Positions 23,392 to 32,408 of a stretch of 32,831 nt of DNA are shown here, piece after piece. Origin of the DNA: Chloroflexota bacterium (GTDB lineage Bacteria > Chloroflexota > Limnocylindria > Limnocylindrales > CSP1-4). The translations under genes and the position numbers were made by a program. Location of the stretch: assembly GCA_003157875.1 (NCBI GenBank), contig PMKV01000085.1:1-32831 (forward strand), written 5' to 3'. The notes beneath the pieces are model-generated. The model worked only from the letters and a program-made list of their open reading frames with translations. It was not told where the DNA came from and ran no database searches. The number at the start of each line of letters is the position of its first letter. Within the stretch, counting starts at the first letter, position 1.

Positions 23392-25728
23392 CTAGATCAT
23401 CGGCTCCACGAAGACGTAGAGGCCCTGACGGTCCGGGCTGGCTCCGCCCTGGCTCCAGGGGACGTAGTCGGGCGAGAGCTTGTTCACGGGAACATCCGCG
23501 TCGGGTGGACGCGACTTCGGCCACAGCGTCGAAACACGTGGATACCAGACATCCTCGATGCGCACAGTCAGAACCGTGAAGTTGTCGGTGGTGGCGGGAT
23601 CGGCCGTGGCCGTGAACCCCGACATGACCCAGGAGTGCCAGCCTCTCCAGACGAGCAGCCCGCCGGGTCGCTGGGTCAGGCGGATTTGCTTGGCCATGAT
23701 TTGGATCGCGTCGACCAGCTTCGGCTGGGAACTCACCTGGAAGTGACCGTAGCCCAACACCGACAGGCCTTCGGCCCAGCCATCGGGATCCGCTCCCCCC
23801 GCGCTCGCACCGGCGATCGATACGGCCAGATCGTAGAGCCGGGCCTGAGTGTCGCGGGTCACATCGGGCGTGGCGCTCATGATGTTCATCGACGTCTGCA
23901 TGGCCGCGGGAACGCACCAGGTGTCCTTGGATTCGCTCACGAAATCGCCGTCCTGATAGAGGTCCATCGTGAATACTCCAGCGGTGGAAGACGGACCGAG
24001 CGAGGGCGACGCGGCGGCGGATCCGGACGGGCGCGCCGAGGCTGTGCCGGCGGATGCGGAGGGGTCGGCCGAGATCGTGGGAGCGCGGGTGCCGCCGACT
24101 CGCGCCCACGGGGTCGTCACGGGGTCGGCTGCCAGCGATGCGTGGCTCAGGGCCTGAGCGGCGGCAAACGCCGTGCCGCCGGTGAGCGACACCAGGAGGA
24201 TCGCCATCAGCGCGAGCTGGCCCAAAGGCAGCGGCTGGCGGTTGCCCTGCACATCGCCCCAGCGGTCGTGAACGATGGCTCGAGACCATCGGGACGCGCC
24301 GCCGATGCGGGCCATGCGGGGTTTGAGGAAGACCGCCAGGGTCAGTACCCGAACAGCCTGGAAGACGACGTAACCCAGCGGAAGGGCGGCCAATCCGATG
24401 CCGTTCGAGAGGGTCATCGTCGTCAGGATGCCGGCGACGAATCCGGCTGCAACCGACAGCATCGGCTCAGAGGTGTTGTGGGTGGCGTAGATGGCGCGGG
24501 CCAGGATCTCGACGAGGCACTCGAACGGAACGGACAGAGCGTAGATGACGAGCACGAGAGTCATCCGCGAAGCGTCGGTGTCGTCGAAGGCGCCGCCCTT
24601 GAAGAGACCGGAGATGAAGCCGGCCATCACGGCCAGGCCTACCGCCGCGATCGTCGAGAAGAACCCAATGGTCAGCACGTTCGTATAGACGACCTTCTTG
24701 AAGGCCCTCTTGTCGCCCGCGGCGGCCGTCGAAGACAGAATGGGGAAGGCGGCGAGGGCGAAGGAGAGGCCGACGACACTCTCGGCGGTGCTCTGGAAAT
24801 CCTTCGCATAGGCGATCGCGGAGGTCGATCCGGGGGCGAGCGTCGACGCGATCTGATTGAAGTAGAGCAGCAACAACGACAACAGCCCGAAGCTGACCAT
24901 CTTGGGCACCATCAGGACGGCGAACTCGCCCACGCCCTTGGTGCGGAGCGCAAGCGACAGCTTGGGGCGGAAACTGGTCCGGTAGATGCCGACGAGGCGG
25001 ACGGATAGATGACCCACCGCGCCCACCAGGAAGCCGATGGCGGCGCCGTATATGCCGAATATCCCGCCCAGCAGCAGCGCTCCGGCGGCCGTCCCGCAGT
25101 TGAGGGCAAACTCGGCCAACCCATACGACAGGAATCGCCGCTCGGCGATGAGCACCTCGCCGAGCACCAGAGAGGCGGTGATCGCGAGCTGACCAAGGCA
25201 GACGACGCGGATCAGTCCGATGTAGAGGTCGCGCTGGCTGCCCTCGAAGCCCGGCGCGGCGATCGAGGCGATCTGAGGCGCCAGAATGAAGACGAAGGTG
25301 ATCGCCACGGCCATGACGATCAAGGCCGAGGTGAGGATCGTCCGAGCGAACTCCCGGGCCGTCTGCTCGGCCTCTCCCTTGAGGCCCAGGAACAGCGGCA
25401 GGAACGGCCCGATGACCCCGCCTGTGATGAGCACGTCGACGGGGAACTGGGTCAGCTGTGCGGCATTCCAGAAGGCGTCAGTCTCGGGGCCGGCGCCGAA
25501 GACGTGTCCGAGCACCTTCTTCGCCAGAAAGCCCGCCCCGGCGTTCACGATCGAGAGCACGCCCAGGATCACCGCGCCCCTGGGGATGGCTCGCCGGAGG
25601 AGATCCCTGGCTCGTTCTGCCGAACCGCGCCCGTCGCCTGAAGGTGGCTCGTCCTTGTACAGCGCCGCCTCGGCTGCCCCTACCCGGCTCAGCATTCGGC
25701 CGCGCTTCGTGTCATCTACCCAGGGCAA
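23392..25728 (-). CDS. MurJ/MviN-like flippase fused to a C39-like cysteine peptidase domain
   Basis: The protein has 778 residues; MurJ alone is about 500-550. Residues about 50-500 form the MVF/MurJ transporter: AIPRGAVILGVLSIVNAGAG, then VFGAGPETDAFWNAAQL, FLPLFL and PFECLVEILARAIYATHNT. After a final helix (about 520-540) comes an extracytoplasmic Ser/Ala/Pro linker. A domain follows with DTWCVPAAMQTSMNIM (Cys605) and GGLLVWRGWHSWVMSGF (His698), then IEDVWYP. The Cys-Pro-Ala and Gly-Trp-His blocks match peptidase C39-like proteins. TTG at 25728 has GAGGA 8 nt upstream. The first part should flip lipid-linked precursors such as lipid II; the second may cut or bind peptides outside the membrane. 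No break separates them. Confidence 0.88.
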   Translation of the reverse strand: MPWVDDTKRGRMLSRVGAAEAALYKDEPPSGDGRGSAERARDLLRRAIPRGAVILGVLSIVNAGAGFLAKKVLGHVFGAGPETDAFWNAAQLTQFPVDVLITGGVIGPFLPLFLGLKGEAEQTAREFARTILTSALIVMAVAITFVFILAPQIASIAAPGFEGSQRDLYIGLIRVVCLGQLAITASLVLGEVLIAERRFLSYGLAEFALNCGTAAGALLLGGIFGIYGAAIGFLVGAVGHLSVRLVGIYRTSFRPKLSLALRTKGVGEFAVLMVPKMVSFGLLSLLLLYFNQIASTLAPGSTSAIAYAKDFQSTAESVVGLSFALAAFPILSSTAAAGDKRAFKKVVYTNVLTIGFFSTIAAVGLAVMAGFISGLFKGGAFDDTDASRMTLVLVIYALSVPFECLVEILARAIYATHNTSEPMLSVAAGFVAGILTTMTLSNGIGLAALPLGYVVFQAVRVLTLAVFLKPRMARIGGASRWSRAIVHDRWGDVQGNRQPLPLGQLALMAILLVSLTGGTAFAAAQALSHASLAADPVTTPWARVGGTRAPTISADPSASAGTASARPSGSAAASPSLGPSSTAGVFTMDLYQDGDFVSESKDTWCVPAAMQTSMNIMSATPDVTRDTQARLYDLAVSIAGASAGGADPDGWAEGLSVLGYGHFQVSSQPKLVDAIQIMAKQIRLTQRPGGLLVWRGWHSWVMSGFTATADPATTDNFTVLTVRIEDVWYPRVSTLWPKSRPPDADVPVNKLSPDYVPWSQGGASPDRQGLYVFVEPMI

Positions 25729-25978
25729 CCCGAGAATCCTCCGTCGTTTGCTGGCCGCTCAGTAATGGCCCTCGCGCGGAGCCATCTTAGACTTCCCGCG
25801 ACGGACGGGGGTCCTGCGTTGTGGTGGGGCGCGCCCGGGGAGCACCGGCATTCCGCCCTTCGGGACGCGCGACCCCCGAGGCGAAGCGCAGTGATCGGGC
25901 AGGTTTGGCAAGAGGGCAATTCAGGCTCGGTTCAGCCGGCCGACCGAGAGTACGGGCAAAGAGAGAAAGGCCCGATTG

Positions 25979-26368
25979 ATGAAGAAGAACCTGGTCCGGC
26001 TCGTTGCCGTTGTGGCAATCGCCCTGGTGGTCGTCGGCGTCGTCGGCGTCGCCGCGTATCACTTCGGTGTCACCAGCACGTCCGGCGCGCCGATGATGCG
26101 TGGGATGCCCGTTCGCGGCTTCGTGGGCGTCCGCGGCTACGACTGGCCCGGAGTGGGCCTGCTGGGTTTGCTGGGCTTAGTGCTTGTCGGAGTGCTCGTC
26201 TTCTGGTTGCTGGCAGCCCTCCTGTCCCCGAATCGCGGCGGGTCGAGTTCGACTGGGCCCGCCGCGGGGGACGTGGAGCGGCTCCGCGAGCTCTCCGACA
26301 TGCATGCCCAGGGCCACCTGACCGACGACGAGTTTGCGGCGGCCAAGCGGAAGATCCTCGGGCTCTAG
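25979..26368 (+). CDS. Small membrane protein with C-terminal SHOCT domain
   Basis: The ATG at 25979 has AAAGG about 8 nt upstream. The 129-residue product has two membrane helices (about 6-27 and 57-81) joined by a Gly/Met/Arg-rich loop (GAPMMRGMPVRGFVGVRGYD). It ends in a SHOCT domain, DVERLRELSDMHAQGHLTDD, then EFAAAKRKILGL. SHOCT is a short oligomerisation module found at the ends of many membrane proteins. The function is unknown; similar proteins often lie near stress or metal genes. It is divergent from the MurJ fusion. Confidence 0.85.
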   Translation: MKKNLVRLVAVVAIALVVVGVVGVAAYHFGVTSTSGAPMMRGMPVRGFVGVRGYDWPGVGLLGLLGLVLVGVLVFWLLAALLSPNRGGSSSTGPAAGDVERLRELSDMHAQGHLTDDEFAAAKRKILGL

Positions 26369-26563
26369 CCGGCCGGACGCGAGCGGACGGCGTCGGCCCG
26401 CTCACGGGATCGCGAGGGGTCGATGACCTTGGTGCCACGGACCGTGGCGCGCGACCGGGTGTAGATTCTGCGCCTAGCGCCGATGCCTCGGGAGCCATGT
26501 CGAACGGCCGGGGGGCCGTGTGTTGGCGCCAACGCTGACTCGCATGAGCGGCCGGAGTCACTA

Positions 26564-29449
26564 ATGAGCTCCCACAACCTGATACCCGGGTCCGGGGCGG
26601 AGCCGGATCGCGGTAGAGGGGCCGTAGGCGCCCCGGACAACGAGGTCGAGCGGCTGCGCCGAGAGCTGGCGGAGACCTCGCGCCGGTTGGTGGAGTCGGA
26701 GCGCCGGCGTCGCGAATCCGAGGCGCTTCTCGCGACCGCCGATGGGCGTCTGGCGGCCGTCCTGGACGGACTCGTGGACGGCATGGTCATCGACAGGGCG
26801 ATCCGCGACGAGGCCGGGGTCATAGTGGACTTCCAGGTCGAGTACGCGAACGAAGCCGCGTGCCGCATCAGCGGCGTGACCCACGAGGAGCTTGTCGGGC
26901 ACCGCATCCTCGATCTCTTCCCGGGCCGGCGTGAGAACGGGCAGTTCGACGCCTACGTCCACGTCGTCGAGACCGGGGAGCCGTTGGTTCGAAGCTCCGT
27001 CCGCGATCACGACGTCTCGACCCGCAGCGACCCGGAGGCGTTCGGTCGCAGCTATGAGATCAGCGTCACCAAGCTCGGCGACGGCTACGTTGCCACCCTC
27101 CACGACATCGTCGCTCGCAGGCGCGTGGAGGAGGAGCTCTCCCGTTCGCGGCAGATGCTCCGGCTGATGCTCGACACCATCCCCCAGCGCGTCTTCTGGA
27201 AGGACAGGAATGCCGTCTTCGTCGGCTGCAATACGGCATTCGCCCTCGATGCCGGCTTCTCCGATCCGGCCGAGATCGTAGGCAAGACCGACTTCGATCT
27301 CGTCTGGAGTGGATTCGCGGATGGATACGTGGCCGAGGACCAGGCGCTGATCAAGAGCGGTCTCCCCCAGCTTGGTTCGGAGCAGAGAGAGCTTCGGGAG
27401 GACGGTCGCCAGACCTGGGTCCGGATCAACAAGGTGCCCCTCTTCGACGGCGACGGGAACGTGGTCGGTTTGCTCGGCACATGTGAGGACATCACCGATC
27501 GGATTCGAGCCGAGCAGGCGCTCAAGGAGAGCGAGGCATTCCTCGCCAGCATCCTCGAGAACATCCCGACGATGGTCTTCGTGAAAGACGCCCGTAGCCT
27601 GCAGTTCGTCCAGGTCAACCCCGCGACCGAGCGGGCCTTGGGCTACTCCAGGAGCGAGTTGTTGGGTCCGGATAGCCAGAGTCTGGCGCCGGCCGATGAG
27701 TCGGCCTACTTCGCTTCGGTCGAGAGACAGGTCGTGGAAACAGGCCAGCTCGTGGAGGTGCTTGAAGAGGCTCTTACCACTCCCCACCTCGGGCGCCGGT
27801 TCTTCCACACGAAGAAGCTCCCGATTCTCGACGAGCTCGGCAAACCACGATTCGTGCTGGGGATCTCGGAGGACATCACCGACCTCAAGGCGGCTGAGGA
27901 TGCTCGCCGCGAGACCGAACAGCGCTACCGCCGCATCATCGACACCATCACGGACTACGTGGTGAGTGTAAAGATCGAGGGTGGGCGGGCCACGGAGGTG
28001 AGCCACGGTGCCGGCTGTGTCGCGGTCACCGGCTACACCGCGGAGGAGCTAACCCGCGAACCGGGTCTGTGGGCCAGCCTGGTGGTCGCCGAAGACCGCA
28101 GGGCCACGAACGATCAAATCCGGCGAATCCTTGCCGGCGAGCCGACCGAACCGCTCGAGCACCGAATCGTCCGGAAAGACGGCGCCGTCCGCTGGGTCCG
28201 CAATACCCCGGTCGTCCGGATCGATGCCGATGGGACGCCGATCGCCTATGACGGTGTCATCCAGGACATCACCGAGCGACGCGTCCTCCAGGAGCAGCTC
28301 CTGCAATCGCAGAAGATGGAGGGAATCGGGCGTCTGGCAGGTGGCGTGGCCCACGACTTCAACAACCTGCTGACGGCGATTCTCGGCTACGTCGAGATGT
28401 GCAAGCTCGACCTCCCGACCGAGCTGCCGGCCGACCACCCGGCGAGGGTCGATCTGCAGGAGGTCGCCACTGCCGGCGAACGGGCGGCCACCCTGACCCG
28501 CCAGCTGCTTGCGTTTGCCAGCAGGCAGATCGTGGCCCCGGTGCGGCTTGACCTCAGCGCCCTTGTCGCCGACTCGCTCAAGATGGTCCAGCGGCTTCTG
28601 GGCGACGATATCGAGATCGAGACGGCCCTGGAGGCCGGCGTTGGAACAGTCGAAGCGGACGCGGGCCAGATACAGCAGCTGCTCGTGAATCTGACCGTCA
28701 ACGCCCGCGACGCGATGCCCAACGGCGGTCGCCTGCTTATCGAAACCGCCGACGAGACCATCGGCGCGGAGTCTGCCCGCACCCATCCGGGCGCTCTGCC
28801 CGGGCCCTACGTCCTCCTGGCGGTGGCGGACACCGGGGTCGGGATGACCGAGGAAGTGCGGTCGCACATGTTTGAGCCGTTCTTCACGACCAAGGAGTTG
28901 GGCAAGGGCACGGGCCTCGGCCTGGCAACCTGCCACGGCATCGTCAGGCAGATGGGCGGTCACATCCTCGTCTACTCGGAGCCCGGTCAGGGCACGACCT
29001 TCCGCATCTACCTACCTCGAAAGGACGGCGCCGCGGACCCCAGGCCGGCCGCTGTACCGCCCAGACCGACACCCAGCGGCGTCGAGACGGTGCTCGTCGT
29101 TGAAGACGAGCCGCATGTCCGCCGCCTGGCAACACTCGGCTTGCGAGCCCACGGCTACGTCGTGCTCGAGGCTGCCGACGGGGCCCAGGCGATAGAGACC
29201 GCGGGCCGCGTCGGGGCCTCCATCGATATCATCGTCAGCGACGTCATGATGCCCGGCATGAGCGGCCCTGAGCTTCTCGACCGGCTCGCCGTGATCGCCC
29301 CGCAAGCGCGCCGGGTGCTGATGTCGGGTCACGCGGAGTCGGCGGTGCTTTCGGCCGAGACCGCCGCGCGGTGCGCATTCCTGCCCAAGCCATTTACTCC
29401 GGAGCGCCTCGCCCGTAAGGTCCGGGAGGTCATGGACGAGGCGCGTTGA
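26564..29449 (+). CDS. Hybrid histidine kinase with four PAS domains and a C-terminal receiver
   Basis: The ATG at 26564 has CGGAG 6 nt upstream, giving 961 residues. A coiled-coil stretch (about 27-60) leads to four PAS domains, starting near residues 62, 197, 325 and 455, with PAC-like ends such as [12 protein letters not shown] and [11 protein letters not shown]. The kinase core has the phospho-acceptor H597 in [17 protein letters not shown], the N box [13 protein letters not shown], and ADTGVGM with [18 protein letters not shown]. The receiver has [12 protein letters not shown]893 in [11 protein letters not shown], and a Lys in [11 protein letters not shown]. No membrane helix is seen, so it is a cytoplasmic sensor of the NtrB-like type. 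No DNA-binding partner regulator is adjacent. Confidence 0.95.
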   Translation: MSSHNLIPGSGAEPDRGRGAVGAPDNEVERLRRELAETSRRLVESERRRRESEALLATADGRLAAVLDGLVDGMVIDRAIRDEAGVIVDFQVEYANEAACRISGVTHEELVGHRILDLFPGRRENGQFDAYVHVVETGEPLVRSSVRDHDVSTRSDPEAFGRSYEISVTKLGDGYVATLHDIVARRRVEEELSRSRQMLRLMLDTIPQRVFWKDRNAVFVGCNTAFALDAGFSDPAEIVGKTDFDLVWSGFADGYVAEDQALIKSGLPQLGSEQRELREDGRQTWVRINKVPLFDGDGNVVGLLGTCEDITDRIRAEQALKESEAFLASILENIPTMVFVKDARSLQFVQVNPATERALGYSRSELLGPDSQSLAPADESAYFASVERQVVETGQLVEVLEEALTTPHLGRRFFHTKKLPILDELGKPRFVLGISEDITDLKAAEDARRETEQRYRRIIDTITDYVVSVKIEGGRATEVSHGAGCVAVTGYTAEELTREPGLWASLVVAEDRRATNDQIRRILAGEPTEPLEHRIVRKDGAVRWVRNTPVVRIDADGTPIAYDGVIQDITERRVLQEQLLQSQKMEGIGRLAGGVAHDFNNLLTAILGYVEMCKLDLPTELPADHPARVDLQEVATAGERAATLTRQLLAFASRQIVAPVRLDLSALVADSLKMVQRLLGDDIEIETALEAGVGTVEADAGQIQQLLVNLTVNARDAMPNGGRLLIETADETIGAESARTHPGALPGPYVLLAVADTGVGMTEEVRSHMFEPFFTTKELGKGTGLGLATCHGIVRQMGGHILVYSEPGQGTTFRIYLPRKDGAADPRPAAVPPRPTPSGVETVLVVEDEPHVRRLATLGLRAHGYVVLEAADGAQAIETAGRVGASIDIIVSDVMMPGMSGPELLDRLAVIAPQARRVLMSGHAESAVLSAETAARCAFLPKPFTPERLARKVREVMDEAR

Positions 29450-29460
29450 AAGGAGACTCG

Positions 29461-30171
29461 ATGGCCGCTCCGGCCACCTTCAGCGGGTTCTCACGCGATT
29501 CCGTCCAATTCCTGGTCGAGCTGGCGCTGAACAACGAGCGCTCGTGGTTCCAACCTCGCAAGGCCGAATACGAGCGGCTGCTGAAGGAGCCCCTGGAGGC
29601 CTTGTGCCTGGCGCTGGCCGAGCGGTTCGAGGCAGACGGCCTCCCGCTTCGGGCCGATCCCGAACATTCGCCGTTCCGGATCTACCGCGACGTCCGCTTC
29701 TCGGCCGACAAATCTCCCTACAAGACGCACGTCTCGGCGAGCTTCCCGTGGGCAGGGGCGGGCGGCGGCGTCGGTGCCTACTTCCACTTCCAGCCCGGCG
29801 AGATGTTCGCCGGCGGAGGAATGTGGCACCCGGAACCGGCTCGCCTGGCGGCCTGGCGGAAGATGGTGGCGGCCGACCTCCCAAGCGTCGGGGCGGCTGT
29901 GGACGACCCACGCTTCGTGGCGACGTTCGGCGCCGTGAGCGGAGACAGGCTCAAGCGAGTTCCGACCGGCTTCGCGGCCGACCATTCCCGCGCGGATCTG
30001 CTCAAGCTCAAGGACGTCACGTTCGGTCATCAACTCTCCGACGACGACGTCTTCTCGCCGGACCTGCCGCGGACGCTGGCGCGAATCTTCGCCGACTCGA
30101 TACCGCTTCTCGAACTCCTCGCCGGACTGGCACCCGTGGAAACGCGGGCCGGCTGGCTCCGGGGAGGGTAG
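29461..30171 (+). CDS. DUF2461 family protein
   Basis: The ATG at 29461 has AAAGGAG (29449-29455) 5 nt upstream, overlapping the stop of the kinase gene, so the two are probably cotranscribed. The 236-residue product matches the DUF2461/TIGR02453 family: LNNERSWFQPRKAEYERLL near the start, SPFRIYRDVRFSADKSPYKT in the middle, then GGGMWHPEPARLAAWRKMV and LKRVPTGFAADHSRADLLK. The function of the family is unknown. The pairing with a hybrid kinase is not a known conserved arrangement to my knowledge. Confidence 0.95.
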   Translation: MAAPATFSGFSRDSVQFLVELALNNERSWFQPRKAEYERLLKEPLEALCLALAERFEADGLPLRADPEHSPFRIYRDVRFSADKSPYKTHVSASFPWAGAGGGVGAYFHFQPGEMFAGGGMWHPEPARLAAWRKMVAADLPSVGAAVDDPRFVATFGAVSGDRLKRVPTGFAADHSRADLLKLKDVTFGHQLSDDDVFSPDLPRTLARIFADSIPLLELLAGLAPVETRAGWLRGG

Positions 30172-30211
30172 GGGAGGAGAGGTTGCCGACGGTTCTAGCC
30201 CGGTTGACCCC

Positions 30212-30242
30212 TTGACATGTCAATACCCCCCAGGGGTATACA
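30212..30242 (+). promoter_or_regulatory. Promoter with embedded CsoR-family-like palindrome, upstream of dnaG
   Basis: TTGACA (30212-30217) and TATACA (30237-30242) are separated by 19 bp. The spacer holds the perfect inverted repeat ATACCCC-CCA-GGGGTAT (30223-30239), much like operators of the CsoR/CstR metal and persulfide sensors. The -35 itself lies in the perfect palindrome TTGACATGTCAA (30212-30223). Long spacers with a dyad are also a mark of MerR-family promoters. No regulator gene is adjacent. Confidence 0.6.
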
Positions 30243-30278
30243 AATCGCTCGAAAAGGTGTATGAATCTGCCAGCAGAA

Positions 30279-30339
30279 GGCCTGTCAAGACTTGACAGGC
30301 CCTTACTCATGTCCAGGCCATCGCGACTGCGATGGCCTG
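30279..30339 (+). repeat. Two tandem perfect hairpins in the dnaG leader
   Basis: Hairpin 1 pairs GGCCTGTCAAG (30279-30289) with 30291-30301 around a single A. Hairpin 2 pairs CAGGCCATCGC (30314-30324) with 30329-30339 around GACT. Both are 11-bp perfect stems between the promoter and the dnaG start, without a T-tract. Hairpin 1 as DNA is an inverted repeat of TGTCAA/TTGACA, echoing the palindrome at 30212. Confidence 0.65.
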
Positions 30340-30443
30340 TGGTAGGCGGACCGTGGGGCGGCCGGTTCGAGCGACACGAAAACGGGCCAGGAACGAATGA
30401 ACGCCGAAGGCGCGCCAAGCGTCTGATTGGCAGGAGAATCGAT

Positions 30444-32408
30444 TTGGCGTCAGGGGTAGCCGCGGAAGTCAAGAGCAAGCTGGCGATCGTCGATGTCGTC
30501 GGCGAGTCCGTGCAGCTGCGAAAGGCGGGCACGACCCTCAAGGGGCTCTGCCCGTTCCACGGGGAGAAGACCCCCAGCTTCGTCGTGACTCCCGCCCGCG
30601 AGAGCTGGCATTGCTTCGGCTGCGGCGAGGGCGGAGACATCTTCAGCTTCGTCATGCGCCGCGAAGGGCTGACTTTCCCCGAGGCGCTCAAGAGGCTGGC
30701 GGCGAAGGCCGGTATCGAGATCGACGAGAGGACGAGCCGCGAGGACGCCCGGAAGGCTCGATTGCGCGAAGTCCTCGAGCAGGCGATCGCCTTCTACCAC
30801 GTCGTCCTGATGCAATCGAAGACCGGGGCGCCGGCGCTCGAGTACCTGCACGGCCGCGGCTTCACCGACGAGACGATCGAGAAGTTCCAGCTCGGCTGGG
30901 CGCCCGACGGCTGGGATCAGATGATCAAGATGCTGCAGAGTCGGCGGGGTGTCGAGCTGGCCGAGCTGGCCGATGTCGGACTCACGAGCGCACGACCGAA
31001 CAGCCGCGGAGCGTACGACAAGTTCCGCGCGAGGGTCATCTTCGCGATCCGCGACGCGTCCGGCGCTGCCGTCGGCATCGGCGGTCGAGTTCTGCCGGGA
31101 ACGGCCGCGGCGACCGATTCGAACGCGCCCAAGTACCTCAACTCGCCGGCCACGGTGCTTTTCGACAAGAGCCGCACGCTGTACCTGATCGAGCGGGCCC
31201 GAAGCGAGATGCGTCGGGGAGACGAGGCGGTTCTCGTCGAGGGGTACACAGACGCGCTGATGGCCCATCAGGCCGGCTTCGAGAACGTTGTCGCGAGCCT
31301 GGGGACGGCGCTGACGCCTGCCCAGGTGGCGGTGATTGCCCGCTATGCCCGCGAGATCGTCCTCGCCTACGACGTCGACCCGGCCGGCCAGCACGCCGGC
31401 TCGATCGGTGGCGCGGAACTCTTCCGGCTCATCGGGGCGCTCGCGGCCGAGGAGACCGGCGTCGAGATCACGCGCGTCCGCGTGGCACGACTGCCGGAGG
31501 GCAAGGACCCGGACGAGGTCATCCGCGAGACGCCGGACCTGTGGCGGGAGTCGATCCGGACGGCCCAGCCGATCGTCGAGTTCCTGATCGACTACTACGC
31601 AAAGGCCTTCGACGTGCGCCGTCCGGAGGGCAAGCGCCAGGCGGTAGCGGCCCTGGTGCCACTGCTGCGCGAGATCCGCGACCCCGTCGTTCGAAACGGC
31701 TACCTGCAGGCACTGGCGCGCCGGACGGGCGTCGAAGAGCGCGTTCTGCTCGAAGCCCTGCACGCGCCGGAGCCGGCCGCCGGGACCGGTCGGGGCGGTC
31801 GGGGCGATGGGGCCACCGGCTCGTCCGGTCGCTTCAGCGCCGATGCCGTCATCTCGGCGCCCGACTCGATCGACACCAAGGCCGAGCTGAAGGCCGTGTC
31901 GCTCGACGAGCGCAAGCTGCTCCGGCTGCTCCTCCTGGTGCCCGACCAGCAGGAACGAGTCGCCGAGACCCTGCGGGCGCAGAACCTGGCGCTGCCCAGC
32001 ACCCCCGCCCGAGAGCTTCTGGCGGCCATGCTGGCTGACCGTGACCGAGACCGCGAGGCGGGTGGCGCCGGCCGGTTCGAGCGCATCCGCTTCCTGGACT
32101 CCCTCGATCCGGAATTGCGCGGCCTGGCCGTGGCCCTCTTTGCCGAACGTGGCCCCGATCCGAACGATCTGGCCGGCGACCGCGTGCGTATCGGAGTCGA
32201 TCAGTGTCTGCTCGCCCTCGAGGCGGACAGGCTTGAAGAAGAGATCGCGTTCAACACCGCCGAACAGAAAGAGGCGGAGGCCGCAGGCGACTCTGCGGAA
32301 GTCCTGCGTTTGGCCGCTACACAACGAAACCTCAACGAGGCTCGGCGATCGCTCGACCGGCGTCGGGAAGACACGAGCCTTCTCTCATCCGCTGGAGGAC
32401 ACCGATGA
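30444..32408 (+). CDS. dnaG: DNA primase DnaG
   Basis: DnaG makes RNA primers at the replication fork. TTG at 30444 is chosen because AGGAG (30432-30436) lies 7 nt upstream and the family's conserved start VAAEVKSKLAIVDVVGESV follows at once. The open frame back to 30261 is Arg/Pro-rich and crosses two hairpins. The 654 residues include a CHC2 zinc finger (C36, H39, C57, C60: LCPFHGEKTPSF and WHCFGCGEGG), the RNA polymerase domain, and the TOPRIM motifs VEGYTDALMAHQAGFENVVA and DVDPAGQHAG. A C-terminal helicase-interacting region follows, interrupted by a Gly-rich linker (GTGRGGRGDGATG). The stop overlaps the rpoD start as ATGA. Confidence 0.97.
   Translation: MASGVAAEVKSKLAIVDVVGESVQLRKAGTTLKGLCPFHGEKTPSFVVTPARESWHCFGCGEGGDIFSFVMRREGLTFPEALKRLAAKAGIEIDERTSREDARKARLREVLEQAIAFYHVVLMQSKTGAPALEYLHGRGFTDETIEKFQLGWAPDGWDQMIKMLQSRRGVELAELADVGLTSARPNSRGAYDKFRARVIFAIRDASGAAVGIGGRVLPGTAAATDSNAPKYLNSPATVLFDKSRTLYLIERARSEMRRGDEAVLVEGYTDALMAHQAGFENVVASLGTALTPAQVAVIARYAREIVLAYDVDPAGQHAGSIGGAELFRLIGALAAEETGVEITRVRVARLPEGKDPDEVIRETPDLWRESIRTAQPIVEFLIDYYAKAFDVRRPEGKRQAVAALVPLLREIRDPVVRNGYLQALARRTGVEERVLLEALHAPEPAAGTGRGGRGDGATGSSGRFSADAVISAPDSIDTKAELKAVSLDERKLLRLLLLVPDQQERVAETLRAQNLALPSTPARELLAAMLADRDRDREAGGAGRFERIRFLDSLDPELRGLAVALFAERGPDPNDLAGDRVRIGVDQCLLALEADRLEEEIAFNTAEQKEAEAAGDSAEVLRLAATQRNLNEARRSLDRRREDTSLLSSAGGHR

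Noticed and set aside
23239-25008. 589-codon plus-strand frame opposite the MurJ fusion
   Set aside because: Its translation is low-complexity Arg/Gly/His-rich and matches no family; the minus frame encodes a clear MurJ transporter.
30261-30443. In-frame N-terminal extension of DnaG from the ATG at 30261
   Set aside because: The extension is Arg/Pro-rich, runs through two perfect hairpins, is unlike known DnaG starts, and lacks a good ribosome binding site.
30450-32324. 624-codon open frame on the minus strand opposite dnaG
   Set aside because: It is a shadow of dnaG caused by high GC at third codon positions. It has no family motifs, while the plus frame has the CHC2 and TOPRIM motifs.
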